From contig NC_053402.1 in NCBI RefSeq assembly GCF_016859285.1, positions 8,663,031 to 8,727,030 of the forward strand: DNA of 64,000 nucleotides, written 5' to 3'. Shown in pieces: positions 1 to 12,500 of the stretch. The translations under genes and the position numbers were made by a program. This stretch comes from Xiphias gladius (lineage: Eukaryota > Chordata > Actinopteri > Istiophoriformes > Xiphiidae). The stretch's first letter is position 1. Every line of letters starts with the position of its first letter. The notes under the pieces are model-generated. The model saw only the letters and a program-made list of their open reading frames with translations. It was not told where the DNA came from and did no database searches.

Positions 1-1722
1 GAAATCATTGTGATCTGATGATGTATAATGAAGAGGTTCACAGTTTTTCGTATGATCAAATGTCAAAAAATAATAATAATAATATATAAAATATAAAAAC
101 AAAAGTTTGTACACTAATAAAGAACCAATCAAAAAGTAGTTTGAAATACTGTGAGCAAAAAAGACATAAACTCAGTTAAAAGATTCTGACTGTTAAAAGA
201 CCAATGGAGCCAAAACATATGGCATTTCCTTTGAGACTAGAATGTGAATTTGTCATATGAACACTAAAACTTATTAAATGATTAACTGCAGAGCTCACTT
301 TGCTAAAAATTTGTTTATGCAATTAAAACTGCTTTTTGAGACATTTTTGTAAAGTTTCGTTTTCATAGCAGCTTTATGATAGTCACCGAAAAGTCTCCTC
401 ACCTCAGCAATCATGCACCAACAGCACACGTAGTTTGACCAAATTCACTGATAAGATCTCATTTTTATCAGTGATGAAAATATGGAAACATATCAGAGAC
501 TCAATGTAGAACAAAAATAACATGAGTATCACGGCGGGAACACAAATAAAATTAGACTTATGACCATGAATTTATTGCCCCAGTGAATGCAGGGACATGC
601 TGTTCAATGTTTTTCAAGGTAGCATTATCCAGGATTCACAAATCCTTGCTAAAACTGCGTTCAAAGAACCAAGTTAGCCGAATGAGAATCTACAGGATTA
701 CATCATCCTGATAACAGCATGTTAGCCAGAGTTAGTTTAGCCACATTTGAAGAACAGGACCCAGATCTTCTTGTTGACAGTGCACATACTGTATTTGAGT
801 TGAGGTTGAACATTTGTTCTTAATTTATTTGGATTTTTTTTTTAAGTTTACCTATTGTTATATTTTGCTGAGGCATAGGTATTTCATTCTTAATTGTGAA
901 AACTGAATTAAGAAAATTGCATCAAAGATGATAATGATTTTCCAACAACCTCCACGTTCTCTGACACATTTCATCATACCTATATTTAGGGGGTTCATTT
1001 GTATCTGAAAATGAGTTTGTACATGGGGTTGACTCTGAAAAGTCATGTTCATGATCCAGATAACTGAATAAGCCTGTACCTTTGCAGAATAAAGAACTTG
1101 TTTGTATGGCAGCAGCTCCAGATAATTATTAAACCAGCTTCAAAGAACAGAAAGATCCAGACTCATGTCAAATCATCAACAATTAAATCAATCTAACTTG
1201 GTTATCCATGTACGAATAACAAGGTTTAGGACAAAATTAATTTAGTTTAATTCTTCTACAAAACCTGAGCTATTTTAGTTAAGTGTAAAACTCAGTTTGA
1301 GTGATTATTAACACACTAGCAGATTTTATTTGTCTAAGAAATGAAAATCCAAACCTTCTTCCAACTCCTCTTTTGGCCTTTCACACACATGATAGTTCAA
1401 AAAGACACAACAAACACTGTGTTATATGTTGAAGGACAGGGGCAGAAGGGTAGGTTTGTATTTGTGGATGTGTGTGTTTTCACAACCAGAGTTCCCCTTC
1501 TAAGATGTAAAATCCTGCTGTGCACTGAAAAAGAAAACTCATACTTTATAAAGGTTCCTAAGCGCCTTTATAACCTGGCTGATAATATTTTTTACAGTCT
1601 GGAAACTGTGTATTTTAGGAACTATAGATGATGAACAAATGAATGAGGTGATGATTTTTCCCAAACTACATCAAGTTTACCATGTTTTAGAAATGAGCTC
1701 TTATGTCTTTCTCTCTGTGTAG
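1..1722. other. Non-coding DNA, presumably an mmd2 intron
   Basis: No exon could be recognised. The next mmd2 coding exon upstream should end in the segment before the K-V-E-Q residues that open the exon at 1723, and no such text was seen on the + strand. The stretch is AT-rich and holds only short chance reading frames. It is most simply intron, with the 5' half of mmd2 lying left of the window. Confidence 0.5.
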
Positions 1723-3410
1723 GAAGGTGGAGCAGCGATTCCACATGTGTGACAGAATGGCCATCTACTTCTTCATCGCTGCCTCCTACTCTCCCTGGTG
1801 GGTCATGTGATTGCAGCAAGCAACATATACACAGCCTGATGGACAGCAAAACTGGTGAACAAGATAGTGAATAAATGATGTACGTGTGATGTGTTTCCCC
1901 AGGTTGATGCTGAGGGAGCTAGGGCCCTGGTCATGCCACATGCGCTGGCTGATCTGGGTCATGGCTTGTATAGGATCCATGTATGTCTTCTTTTTCCATG
2001 AGAGGTAACACTGTCTCTCCTACTGTCTCTCTGCTCTAAGTGCCCTTGTTTAGTACAATCAACCTGAAACCAAACTCCTGTCCTCAAGTATTTACAGCAA
2101 ACACTGGACTGCTGTTTGAAACAGAAACAATTACATAGAGAAGTTGAGGTATTATCTTTTCATATCCCAGTTTTCTGCCTGCAGGTACAAGCTGGTAGAG
2201 TTATTGGGATATGTGGCCATGGGGGCTGTTCCTGCTTTGGTCATCCTGTCCATGGTAAGAACAAATCACAAAGGTTTAAGTGTTGTCTTGCTCTTTTTCT
2301 AAGAACCACACAAAAGGTTTCTCCTGTAAGCCGTCATCCGCTGCAACAGGCTTCCTGCTACTTTGTGGGAATCAGAACCAAACCAGACGTTTTGTTTGCT
2401 TCAGCCCATTACCTACAAATCACAACTAGTTAACATAACTATCAACTATTTTCCAGAGCATACTGTATGTTTTAGATGAACTCCCTCTCCTCTGCAGAGT
2501 CACTGATTTCCATTTGAGTATGCTATAAAATTCAATTTACAGAAACTTGATAAATCTTGATACCACTTACTGTCTTGCAATGTCAGTCGGTCCACAACTT
2601 TGGTCTAGACTGAAATATCTCAACAATTAATGAATGGATTGCCATGGAATATGGTGCACTAATTTATCCTCCTCAACGGATGACTCCTAAAGACTTTGGT
2701 GACCACTGACTTTTCCTCTAGTGCCACCATGAGGTTCACATCTGCGGTTTTGAGAGAAATGTCCTGACAACTATTGTATGGATTACCATGAAATTTGGTA
2801 GACAATCATGTCACCTTAAGGATGAATTTTAATACCTTGTGCGACCATTTGGTCAGTCCGGCAATTAGAATTTGTTTAGTCCTTTGGTTTGATAGCTTAC
2901 TAAATATTTGCAAAACTAATGACATTCCCATCAGCCTCAGCTGTACTTTGTGTGTCATGGCAATTAGCAAATGTTAAACTAAGATTGTGTTAAACATTAT
3001 ACCTATTAAACACAAACATAAGCAGTTTATGTTTTGGAAAATGGTTGGCAAAAATGTAAAAACATTATACAATTTGAAATTTCTGTTGTAAACACAGAAA
3101 ACCTATGATATAGTCCATAAATTCTATACTCCAAAACAGCTTATTCATCATAGCTGGAATATACTTTCCTTTACAAAATCTAATTATAGGTTTTTCTGAT
3201 GTGTTACAGGTGGAGCGTGCAGGTGTGTGTGAACTAGCAGTAGGAGGTGTCTTCTATGTGGTGGGGGTGGTCTTCTTTAAGAGCGATGGCGTCATCCCTT
3301 TTGCCCACGCCATCTGGCATCTTTTTGTTGCAGCTGGAGCAGGCATTCATTATTACGCCATCTGGAGTTACCTGTACTTACCTGGGCCGCTGCTGCACAC
3401 AGCGAGGTGA
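1723..3410 (+). CDS. mmd2: mmd2, PAQR-family membrane protein, 3' four coding exons (5' end outside window)
   Basis: This is the C-terminal part of a progestin and adipoQ receptor (PAQR) family protein, nearest to MMD2/PAQR10. Exons are 1723-1797, 1903-2004, 2185-2254 and 3210-3410. All have AG/GT borders and compatible phases, and they give 149 residues before TGA. Recognised text includes [19 protein letters not shown], then [13 protein letters not shown], then [20 protein letters not shown] and [22 protein letters not shown] favours MMD2 over MMD, which has a different segment there. The visible part covers roughly the last four of seven membrane segments, including the histidine-bearing PAQR motif AHAIWHLF. 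Human MMD2 is reported as a Golgi protein that retains Ras. About 95-120 N-terminal residues are missing because the window starts mid-gene. The gene runs convergently to ap5z1, as expected from human 7p22 order. Confidence 0.88.
2585..2985. repeat. Dispersed repeat, family 3, copy 1 (in mmd2 last intron)
   Basis: This AT-rich block reads like a common fish interspersed element, with text of the type 'atggattgccatggaa' and 'gaccatttggtcagtcc'. Part of it returns in inverted orientation at 20385-20545 in DNA upstream of card11. No coding capacity or terminal repeat was identified, so its class is unknown. Confidence 0.5.
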
Positions 3411-5839
3411 CTAGACGGGCTTACCTGAGATCACATGGTTCCACACCAAGTGACATAGCCAGGAAAAGTGTATTTTAGTCATGAGATCACTGGGTTTTGA
3501 CGACCAGTAACCTGATTCTGGAGGATACACGAGAGATGGTGCTGAAATGATCTGGCCATCAGCACTGACTGACTGCTGAGGATCAGATGAAATTCTCCCC
3601 AGGTGGGGCCCGAACCCCTTTACCGTCTAACTATTAGGTGATTAGACCAAATTTGTGATGACTCATAATAAGGTATGATGTAATATACAGTGGGCTAAGT
3701 ACTGTATATGCAAAAGTATGATTCTAATTCTGCTGTGTAAAACTAATTGTTCTCACAAACACAGCCTGAATCACACTGGTCTGTCTCGTGACATAGATGT
3801 CAATCTATAGAGAAAGAGAAGATATTTTTGAATTCAATTGAGTAACAGCCCTGGGCATGAATGTTAATTTATGTTATCACCTCATAGGTGATGTTTGCAC
3901 AGACAGGGCAACACATAATTTGCCAGAAAGTTTAGATGGCCATTGTTCAGTTAAAGGAATAATCTGACATTTTGGCAAATGTGTTCATATGTTTTCTTGG
4001 TGAGAGTTAGGTGTTCAGATAGATAGCACTCACATGTCTGTACGCTAAATAAGAAGCTTAAGCCAGCAGCTGGTTAGCTCAGCTTAGCACAAAAACTGTA
4101 AACAGGGGGAAACAGCTGGCCTTTCGCTGTCAGGTGACACAATTAATTTACCAGCACCTCTAAAGTTTTAAAGTTCTATCTTGTTTATTTAATTTGTACA
4201 AACACTGAGGTAAGAAAAACAACAAATTGTGGTTTTATGTAAGGTCTATTTCTTGGCCGGGAGCAGCTACCTCCTGGAGTCTTCTCATCACCATGAGGTT
4301 GTCAGGCAACCAATGGAGACTCCAGCAAATTACTGCTGCTGTGCTACACTAAGCTAAAAGGCCGCTAGCTTCAGCATTACCGTACAGACATAAATGTGGT
4401 ATCAATCTTCTCATCGAACTCTTTACAATAAAGCAAATACGTGTATTTCCCAAAATGTCAAACTATTCCTTTAAGCATACAACTCTCTAACAGCACTTAC
4501 AACATATTGCCTGTGACACCAACTCCTCAGCTATCCTAAGCTTCTAAACTCCACCCTTTCTGTAATCCAACCACAGGTGACGTGCCAAATTTTAATTTAA
4601 AATTTACCATACACACATTCCTTCATAGTGGTGCTACAAGCCACATGTAAATAGTGATTTTTTTTATTTTACTTTTATCCATTTTTGCACATCTTCAAAA
4701 TATGAAAATGTAGTCAGCCAACAAACTTTTCAGTAAAAGTTTACTGTTACCGTTTTGGGCCAATATATTGCATGTTCCTCTGAGAGCATTTGAACTTTTC
4801 AAGTTTCAATGTACAACATCTTTGCTGCCACTGGTCTAAGGTTATCATGGGCTGACTTAGAATACATCACGTAATCTGCTGACAGACTTAAAGTCACCAT
4901 ATAATATCTGGGTGACACTAGTCGCCCTGAAGACAGACTGCAATTAAAACTCAAACAGGTTGACCATCTTTTGGTCAAGATAAAGGTCAACTGATTAGTT
5001 GAAGATCATAGGCATCAGTAGAACTGGGGTAGTTGTGATTCTGCTATGATTTATATTTATTTTGAATTGATTCTCATGGTTTACTGTAATGTGATTTGAA
5101 AGATGACAAATCTAATCTCAGATTATCATAGAGCTAATGTAACACTGACAACTGTATTCTGCGTCAAATGTTAAATTCCCTAAAAACATCATGGCTATAA
5201 GCACTGATGATCTTGTTTAGAGGACTAAAATTTGCAGTGGTTTTGTTTAAGTGTAGGTCTACTCATATTTTCGAGCACTTTTCTATCAACAGCTGCGACA
5301 ATTTAAGTAGAATTTTCTGAAATCCTCAGAATATGACAGAATTTACAAATGGGTCTTAAATACATGTACATTATTTACACAAATTTCAATTTTTATTTTC
5401 ATAGATTGGATTTTTATACTTTAAGCACTGTAGAGGTCATACTTTCAGGTCTTTCCTAATCCCTAGTAGTTAAACAGGTTCTGTTTTAACTTTTAGAAAA
5501 CAGAACACTTACTCAGGAAGTGAGCATTTTTAAAAAATCAGATGATCTTTTTTGTAAAATTTTATGTATGTGAAATCGCTGTATTAAAGAAGAGACACTA
5601 TATTACATGGTGAGGATCTGCGTATTTTGTGGATGCCAAATATGCTTTATGATATCAAGTTTCAATCAGGTAATATCATTTATTTACAAAAATAATCAAA
5701 AAAGATTCATTAGGATGCCCATTTCATGAGGGCATTGTCATTTTTTTTTTTTTTACTTTTTACACTGATGCATCTCCAAGTGCCAATACAAGATGATGAT
5801 GATGCGTGGTGTGCATGTGTGTGTGTGTGTGTGTGTGTG
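3411..5839. other. mmd2 3' flank and convergent intergenic region
   Basis: This DNA lies between the mmd2 stop and the ap5z1 stop. It should hold both 3' UTRs. It contains one full MITE-like element (3951-4474) and no recognisable exon. An AATAAA near 4431 lies inside the MITE, so it is weak evidence for the mmd2 polyadenylation site. Confidence 0.5.
3951..4474. mobile_element. MITE-like element, family 1, complete copy A
   Basis: This 524-bp element has inverted termini. The left end TTAAAGGAATAATCTGACAT is the near-perfect inverse of the right end, whose reverse complement begins TTAAAGGAATAGTTTGACAT. The interior is itself quasi-palindromic: blocks around 'gctggttagctcagcttagc' recur inverted near 4345-4380. 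There is no coding capacity. Related fragments lie at 7283, 33195, 49622, 51665, 57262 and 58765. This is the general form of a non-autonomous DNA transposon common in percomorph fish; the superfamily was not determined. Confidence 0.65.
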
Positions 5840-5840
5840 T
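5816..5840. repeat. (TG)12 microsatellite abutting the ap5z1 stop codon
   Basis: On the ap5z1 strand this is a (CA)n tract beginning at the last base of the TGA stop codon (5840-5842), so it forms the first bases of the 3' UTR. Confidence 0.85.
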
Positions 5841-6557
5841 CACTGTGAGTGTGTGAGGCTGGTGAGGATTCGCAGTTGCAGTGGCATGCACACGTTGGTG
5901 TCTCTGTGCCACTGCGGTGTGGTGACATGAGGAAGTGGGGTCAGGACACTCTGAGCCACACCAGGGGTCTTCAGCAGTGACCACAACTCCTCTCCTCGCG
6001 TTACTATCGCAACAAGGTCCTCCTCGTCTGAGCACCAGGCCACTAACCCCCCTCTGGTTACCGTTCTTAGCTTGGAGAGGAACAGAGACACCCTACAATA
6101 AGGAATAACACACAATTACACTACAGTACAGATGCCTGTATGAATTAAAAAAAAAAAAACTTTGATGTGTATGCCTGTTAGTCACCTGGGGATGAGGTCA
6201 TGTGACCGTGACGCCAGTTTAGCAAGAGCACTCATTAGAGTGGTGACGACTCTAGGGGCAGGGCAGGCCGCTCCAGGTGGCGGGGCAGATGAAGTTATTT
6301 CAAACAGCACCGCCTCAATCGCCTCGAAACAGGAAGTGATGAGCCTCACAGAGCAGCGAGAGTCACATGACACAGAGAGGTACTCTCCCAGCACCCACAC
6401 CTGAGAGCCAAACAACTTAAATATTATTTTGGTGTCAGATTTTGGCATTTTCAATTGTTTCAGTGTGATGTTTACAGGAAAAGATTGACAAAAGCTTGAG
6501 ATATGAGATGCAGTGGGTTTTGTACAGGATCCAAAATACACAAAGGAAAAACAAACA

Positions 6558-6617
<60 letters not shown>

Positions 6618-7660
6618 GTTTCAATGAGTTTCATTACCACGTGTGTGTAGATTTCTTCTTTGCTGTAGACGTTGGCTGTGGTTCCAGCGAACTCCAGCAG
6701 CTCATGAGACTGGTCTACTACCAGAGAGGGGTGGAGCTTACACAGCCTCAGCAGGTGGCAGCTGAAAACTCTGCAGAAATAGAGAGAGAGGGATGGAGTG
6801 AGTGAGGAGACAGAAACTTACACAAAGCCACAGGCCACACTTTACTTCCACAGTATGTGTAAAGGTATACCTGTGTATCTCTCTTATGTATGTAGGGAGG
6901 TTGAGGAGGAGACTGCTTCTCTCTAGCATCACCAGAATCAAATGGGCTAAAAGCTTCTCATTAACCACCTAGAAACAAGGCACATACATGATGTACTTTT
7001 TATAAACTGAAACTAAGCATACAGCATTTTAATGGACAGTAGTTGCATTTGTAATGAATTAGTAAAGAACATTTAATCCCATCACCGTAACGACTGTGTT
7101 GAAAAAAACGTGCAACAGCACAGGTACAGTCTGGGCACACTGAACAACTCTTGGCCAATCAGCCGCCTCAGCTAGCAGCTCATGGAGCGTGCTCAGTCTG
7201 TCAATTGTGTCACCTGTGGAGGGAGGAGAAAAAAAAAAAAAGAAGCACAGTGAGGCTTTAGAGGTGGAGGTAGTTGGCTTCTGTTACCTATGGGCAGAGC
7301 TAGGTTAGCTGTTTCCGTTCTTTATGGAAAGCTAAGCTAACCAGCTGCTGGCTATAGGCATATATCCACCAGATATGTTTAACATATAGACATGAAATTG
7401 GCATTGCCCTTCTTATAGTTAGATGAACTATATAAACGGACTATACAAATGCAGTCCATCTAACTCTCAGTAAGAGAGTTAATAAGAAAATGTGCCAAAA
7501 GGTCGAACTATTCCTTTAATTGTGTTACTGTGATTACCTGATCCTGCTTCCGCTCGCAGCAGGTAGAGGAAAAGCCCTCTGAAAGAGGGGCTTCGAAATG
7601 CGTCCAGTGACAGGAGACCTCGCCCGCCTGGCTCAGAGATGGGCGAGCACGTTGACCTAC

Positions 7661-7729
<69 letters not shown>

Positions 7730-9490
7730 CAGTGAAATGGTGGTATAAGATGTGACCGCACTATAGCTACATCAGGGTGGTAGGCAGTTTTGACAGTTTC
7801 GCTCCAATGTGTGCATGCACCTGAGCTGCAAGACCAGTGTGGCAGAGAGACAGGGGAGGTCCAGCAGTGTGTGGAGCAGCTCCACTGCAGTTTCAGCGGT
7901 CACCAGAGAGGGCAGCAGATCCACAAATTCATCCACCACCGCTGGGCTGTCCCACGCTAAAAACTACAGACACAGAGAGAGAGAGTAAGCAGAAAACTTG
8001 TGTATCCCACACTTTGAATAACATGTATTCCTCATTAGCCTATGTTTTGAGTAAAGAACACTAAAAGTATGGATGCATTTTCTCTGATTTTGACCTTCAG
8101 CAGGTTTGGGAAGGAGCGGGTATGCTGTGGAACTCTGAGCTGCAGGCTCTCGAGGTTCAGTCGTAGGAAGCATAGAAGTTCATGTGCCAGGAAGGGGTCG
8201 TTGAACAGCTCGGCAGGGAACCGGCCAAACACCAGCTTCCACATACACTCACAGTCCACTGCTGCCATCTCACCTAAACAGGTTCAGGTATGCATTTAGC
8301 TGTTTTAAAATTGAAATGATCAAGGAACTGAACTGTATGCGTGAGAACTTATATGCATATATCTATCTTTTTTTCTTACTGTATGTACTTATGACATGGA
8401 GAGAGACTTATGTTAAGTAGAGCACATGTACATGTTAATGTGTATACACACCATGGTTGAGGTAGAATTGTGCTATGGGGAGCAGGACTCTGGCAAATGT
8501 CAGGTCTGAGCTGAGCCGACCAAAGAGCGCCTTAATGCACGGGAATGTTCTGTAGACGAGTGAGGTGTCCTCTACACACACACAGTCCAGGATAGACACA
8601 GCCTCCACCAAACACTAAAAGAGGTAATAGGAAAGACAGAATAAGGACACACGTCTAAAATCTGGTTTGAAGTGTTGCTTGGAATAAAATGAACATGTGT
8701 ATGCTCTGGTTTACTCTTATCTCTGTACCAACCTTCCTTGAAGCAGACTCCTTTTTCTTTCTTTAATTTTTACTGAATATTTTTTGTTAGTGATTTCCTA
8801 CATTTGTATTCAAATGTCATATTTGTAGGTGTTGTGTGAAATAGTAATAGCATAGCAACAGAAAAGACAGCAACACTCCTCCCCAGATTAAGAAGAATTG
8901 AGCTGCCCTGCTTTTTACACACCACGCAATTTTAAACAACTTTCTTGATAATTCTGAGGAACAAAAACCATAATCCTGTTATTATTGCTAATGTACTTAA
9001 AGTAAGAAAAAGACACTAAACAGATAATCACTGGGTGGATTTTAAGATATTAGTTAAGGTAAGCTTTTTTCAGTAACAATTGCTTTACATTGATTTATTT
9101 AGTGCCATGAACTACATATAGTGGATAGGACTAAGAGGAGATGTAGGATACTGTCATTTTGAGACTTTTTAATACCGGAAACTGAACCAGTCTGATACAC
9201 TACCCTACTTTGTGTATGATTGTACTGTATGTATGTATGTTACATGGGCTCACCGCTTTCTGCAGCTCTGTATCTGTCCTTTTTTGTGCCTCTGAGACAA
9301 AGAAAAGAATAAACATTAAAAATGTTATCTAATATAGTGTATAATAGATTATAACATAATGTGAAGTTGGAGAAGAACAAACAAACTTGCATATGCATGT
9401 TATTGATTTAAAAGCTGCATTAACAACCACATACATGACTTTTTTTCTCTTCTAAACACACACGCACACGCACACACACTCACACGCGCG

Positions 9491-9529
<39 letters not shown>

Positions 9530-12500
9530 GATCATCTGCTGTCGATGAGGGCGAGGGTACTACTGGAAAGCCTTCTCCCTCAGACGCTCCTTTGGAGGCA
9601 GCAATCGGCTGGAAGAGGAAGTTGCTGAAACCATAGAAACCACTGATCCCTCCACCTCCGACCGGTCATCTGCAACATGAGAGGTCAGGGATGAGAGGTC
9701 ACGTTTCAAAACCTTTTCATAGAAATTATGATTTATGATAATCAAAGTCCACATAATGTATTCTCCAAAGATGACCAGGGGACTCCACATAATGTATTCT
9801 CCAAAGATGACCAGGGATCAGTAGTCTGTTAGTAGGTTTTTGATTATGAAAAATTTAATTATTGGATGCCTTGATCAGCAACCACAAGATTTAGTGACAA
9901 ATTTTGTGTTACAGTTAGCTTAATCAAAGCTGTGTCACGATTTTGCTTAAAAAAGTACTGAAAAACAGAGAGGAGATGGGAAAGAGTTATATCGTATAAT
10001 GAAAGATATTAATTGAGTTTTTGACCACTAGTAGCACTTTGGAGCAATGTTTTTCAGAGTGGGTTCCCCGTTTTGTTTTCTCAAATACATGTGCATGTGC
10101 ACAAGCTTTCAAATTCCTCCCAATGGTTTCACACTATTCCTCCGATCAACAGGTAGTGGTAATGCACCCAGAAATGCAGCAATGCAGAGGACGACTGCTA
10201 GCAAGTAAACATGGATGTATAAAAAGCAGGCTTCAAATTTTACAGGTTTGTTTGGCCTCCAGGACACATGCGTTCGGTGAGTAACAGTGAGTAACAGTGA
10301 ATGTAAACACAAGCTTACGAGAAAACTCCACAAGGCTCTTTCTAATTAAAGCTTTAAAAGTGCATCTGCTGTTAAGGTGAGAGATTGTTAGAAAAGTTTG
10401 AGACCAAAACGTTCATCATTGAACCATTCAAATCCCTTTAGAAATGTGAAAAAATGGGGGGAAAAAATGTTGGAATTGTAGTATAGAGCAGAAAAATCCT
10501 GACGCTGTTCATTGCAGCCTGATCAGAGAAAGTGTGGAGCACAACAAGAACCCTATCATGGCGAGCTATTTCACAAATGAGTAAAAATCACATATTTATA
10601 TAGATAAGATAAGATAAGATAAGATAATTTAAGATAACTCTTTATTGATGCCGTGCTGGGAAATTTGGGTGTTATCAGCAGAAAGACAGTTGAAGAGGTA
10701 TAGATAAAAATACAACACAATAAGTATATGCTCAGCAAAAGAGCAAACAAATGTACAACTTTATATTTACATATACAATATAATTTGATCATATTTGGTC
10801 TGAAGATCAAAAACATCCAATCACAAGTTAACACAGTCACATGATAAAGAATCTGGTCTGCTACACCCCATATACAGTACACACCACATGCAACATGTAG
10901 TATAGTAGTATCCCATTCTGATAGCTGTCGCAGCTTTTTAGTCATTCACCACAGTGATTCGTTCATGTTGACAAAGCCATCAGAAGATTTAAGGTAAGGC
11001 AAAATACATACACACACACACACACACCAGTGGAAGTGTAGTTAAGAAGTCAAATACCAGGAGCTCTGGTTAAAGATTATTTGTTAAATCAAATGTAGTT
11101 GTGAGTCATGATCTTATCAGGTGTTGTGAGTTGACCTGCGCCACCCCCGAGTTAAACAGAAGTTGTAGGAGTTACGGCTTCTTAGATGCATGTGCATGCA
11201 GGGAAAGGTCCACAAACTCATATATCTTACCATTAGAAAATGAGTGGGAGTGGGAGAGGGAGAGGGAGAGCTGTAGTCTGCTTGCTGGAGATGATGAAAA
11301 CACAGAACAGGTCACCTGACACGAGTGATATAAATTACTTACATCCTTCATGGCTGATTCTTTGAGGCTGGTGTTCCTTCTAAGTACTTTGTGGCCATGA
11401 ATTAAAGTAATGAGCTTCTCTTGCATGGAAGGTCAAAGGTCGTGGTTTGTATCAGTGGCACAGTCATACCAGTATCAGCTGTGATGTTACCACTGGAAAC
11501 AGAGTGGTAGGTGAGAAGCCAATGGCGCAGCATGGAAAAGGAGTAAACATTCATCCACTGGTCCTCGGTGAAGCTTTGGCCCACACACAACACAGTGAAG
11601 AAATCCCCAGACACTGTCCCATCCAGCTCTGCTATAGGAACCGGCTGAAAGAAAACACAAACAAAAGAAAATTTTTGAAAACTTAAAAGTACGCTTTACA
11701 GACTGGTCTTCAATATGAGTGTGGATTACTTACCTGACGCGACCTGGATCCTGTGAAGAATCCCCCTGAGGAACCCCCGCCTCCCTGCGTGATACTCGCA
11801 TAACGAAGCCAATCGACAAGCTTTTTACTCAGGAGGGTCAGGTGATCTGTAGCACGTCAGGTGGAGAGGAGGACTGGTGTGAAAACTTCTGCTTCACATG
11901 CAAACAACTTTACAAAACAAAGGCTGTAGAATTACTTGATCACTGATTAGCTATTCATTTTAACTCTCTATTTTAACATTGCTTTCAATTTGTTGTAAGC
12001 TTTGTCCAATTTGTCTGTCCGTTACCTTCAGTGAGGCACTCGGGGCTGTGTGTGAGGATGGTGTTGAGGATTGGCAGCGTGTGTGTGAGCGAATGAGCCA
12101 GTGCTTCTGACTGACGACTGTCCAGACAGCGAAGGAGCTGAGCGCATAGAGATGACAGATCAGCCCTGGATCCAGCCTGCAGGAGTAAAAGTGTGTGAAA
12201 GACGGTGTTTAGGTAATGAGTTTCGATCTAAAAACAAAAAAAGGTGTCCTCTAGGTGTCAATATGTTATTGTGTGCTGAAACCAACAAAACCAGATAGTT
12301 TACTTTTTACTCCTTTACCTTATAGTACTCTTTCATTGGAGAGGGATTTTCATAAAATGCACACCATGTTTTCTGAGCTAAGAGTTGTAGCAAAATGACT
12401 AGTTGATTGATTAGTTGATTGACAGAAAAAATTATTCGGCAATAGTTTGAGGCAGCAAACAGCCACTTAATATATAATAATAATAATAATACTAATACTA

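Noticed and set aside
3590-3660. tRNA-like or tRNA-derived SINE fragment (minus strand GGGGTTCGGGCCCC)
   Set aside because: The T-arm has only four stem pairs and a six-base loop, and no acceptor or D arm could be drawn. A chance or heavily decayed match cannot be separated.
7479-7723. Cys/Val frames upstream of ap5z1 exon 12
   Set aside because: The N-terminal part is a (TG)n intron tract. Only 7538-7656 is exon, and its real frame continues from the preceding exon.
10571-10945. 124-residue hydrophobic frame on the minus strand
   Set aside because: It translates the tail and (TTATC)n end of a retrotransposon relic; the Leu/Ser/Tyr repeat at its end is the pentanucleotide repeat.
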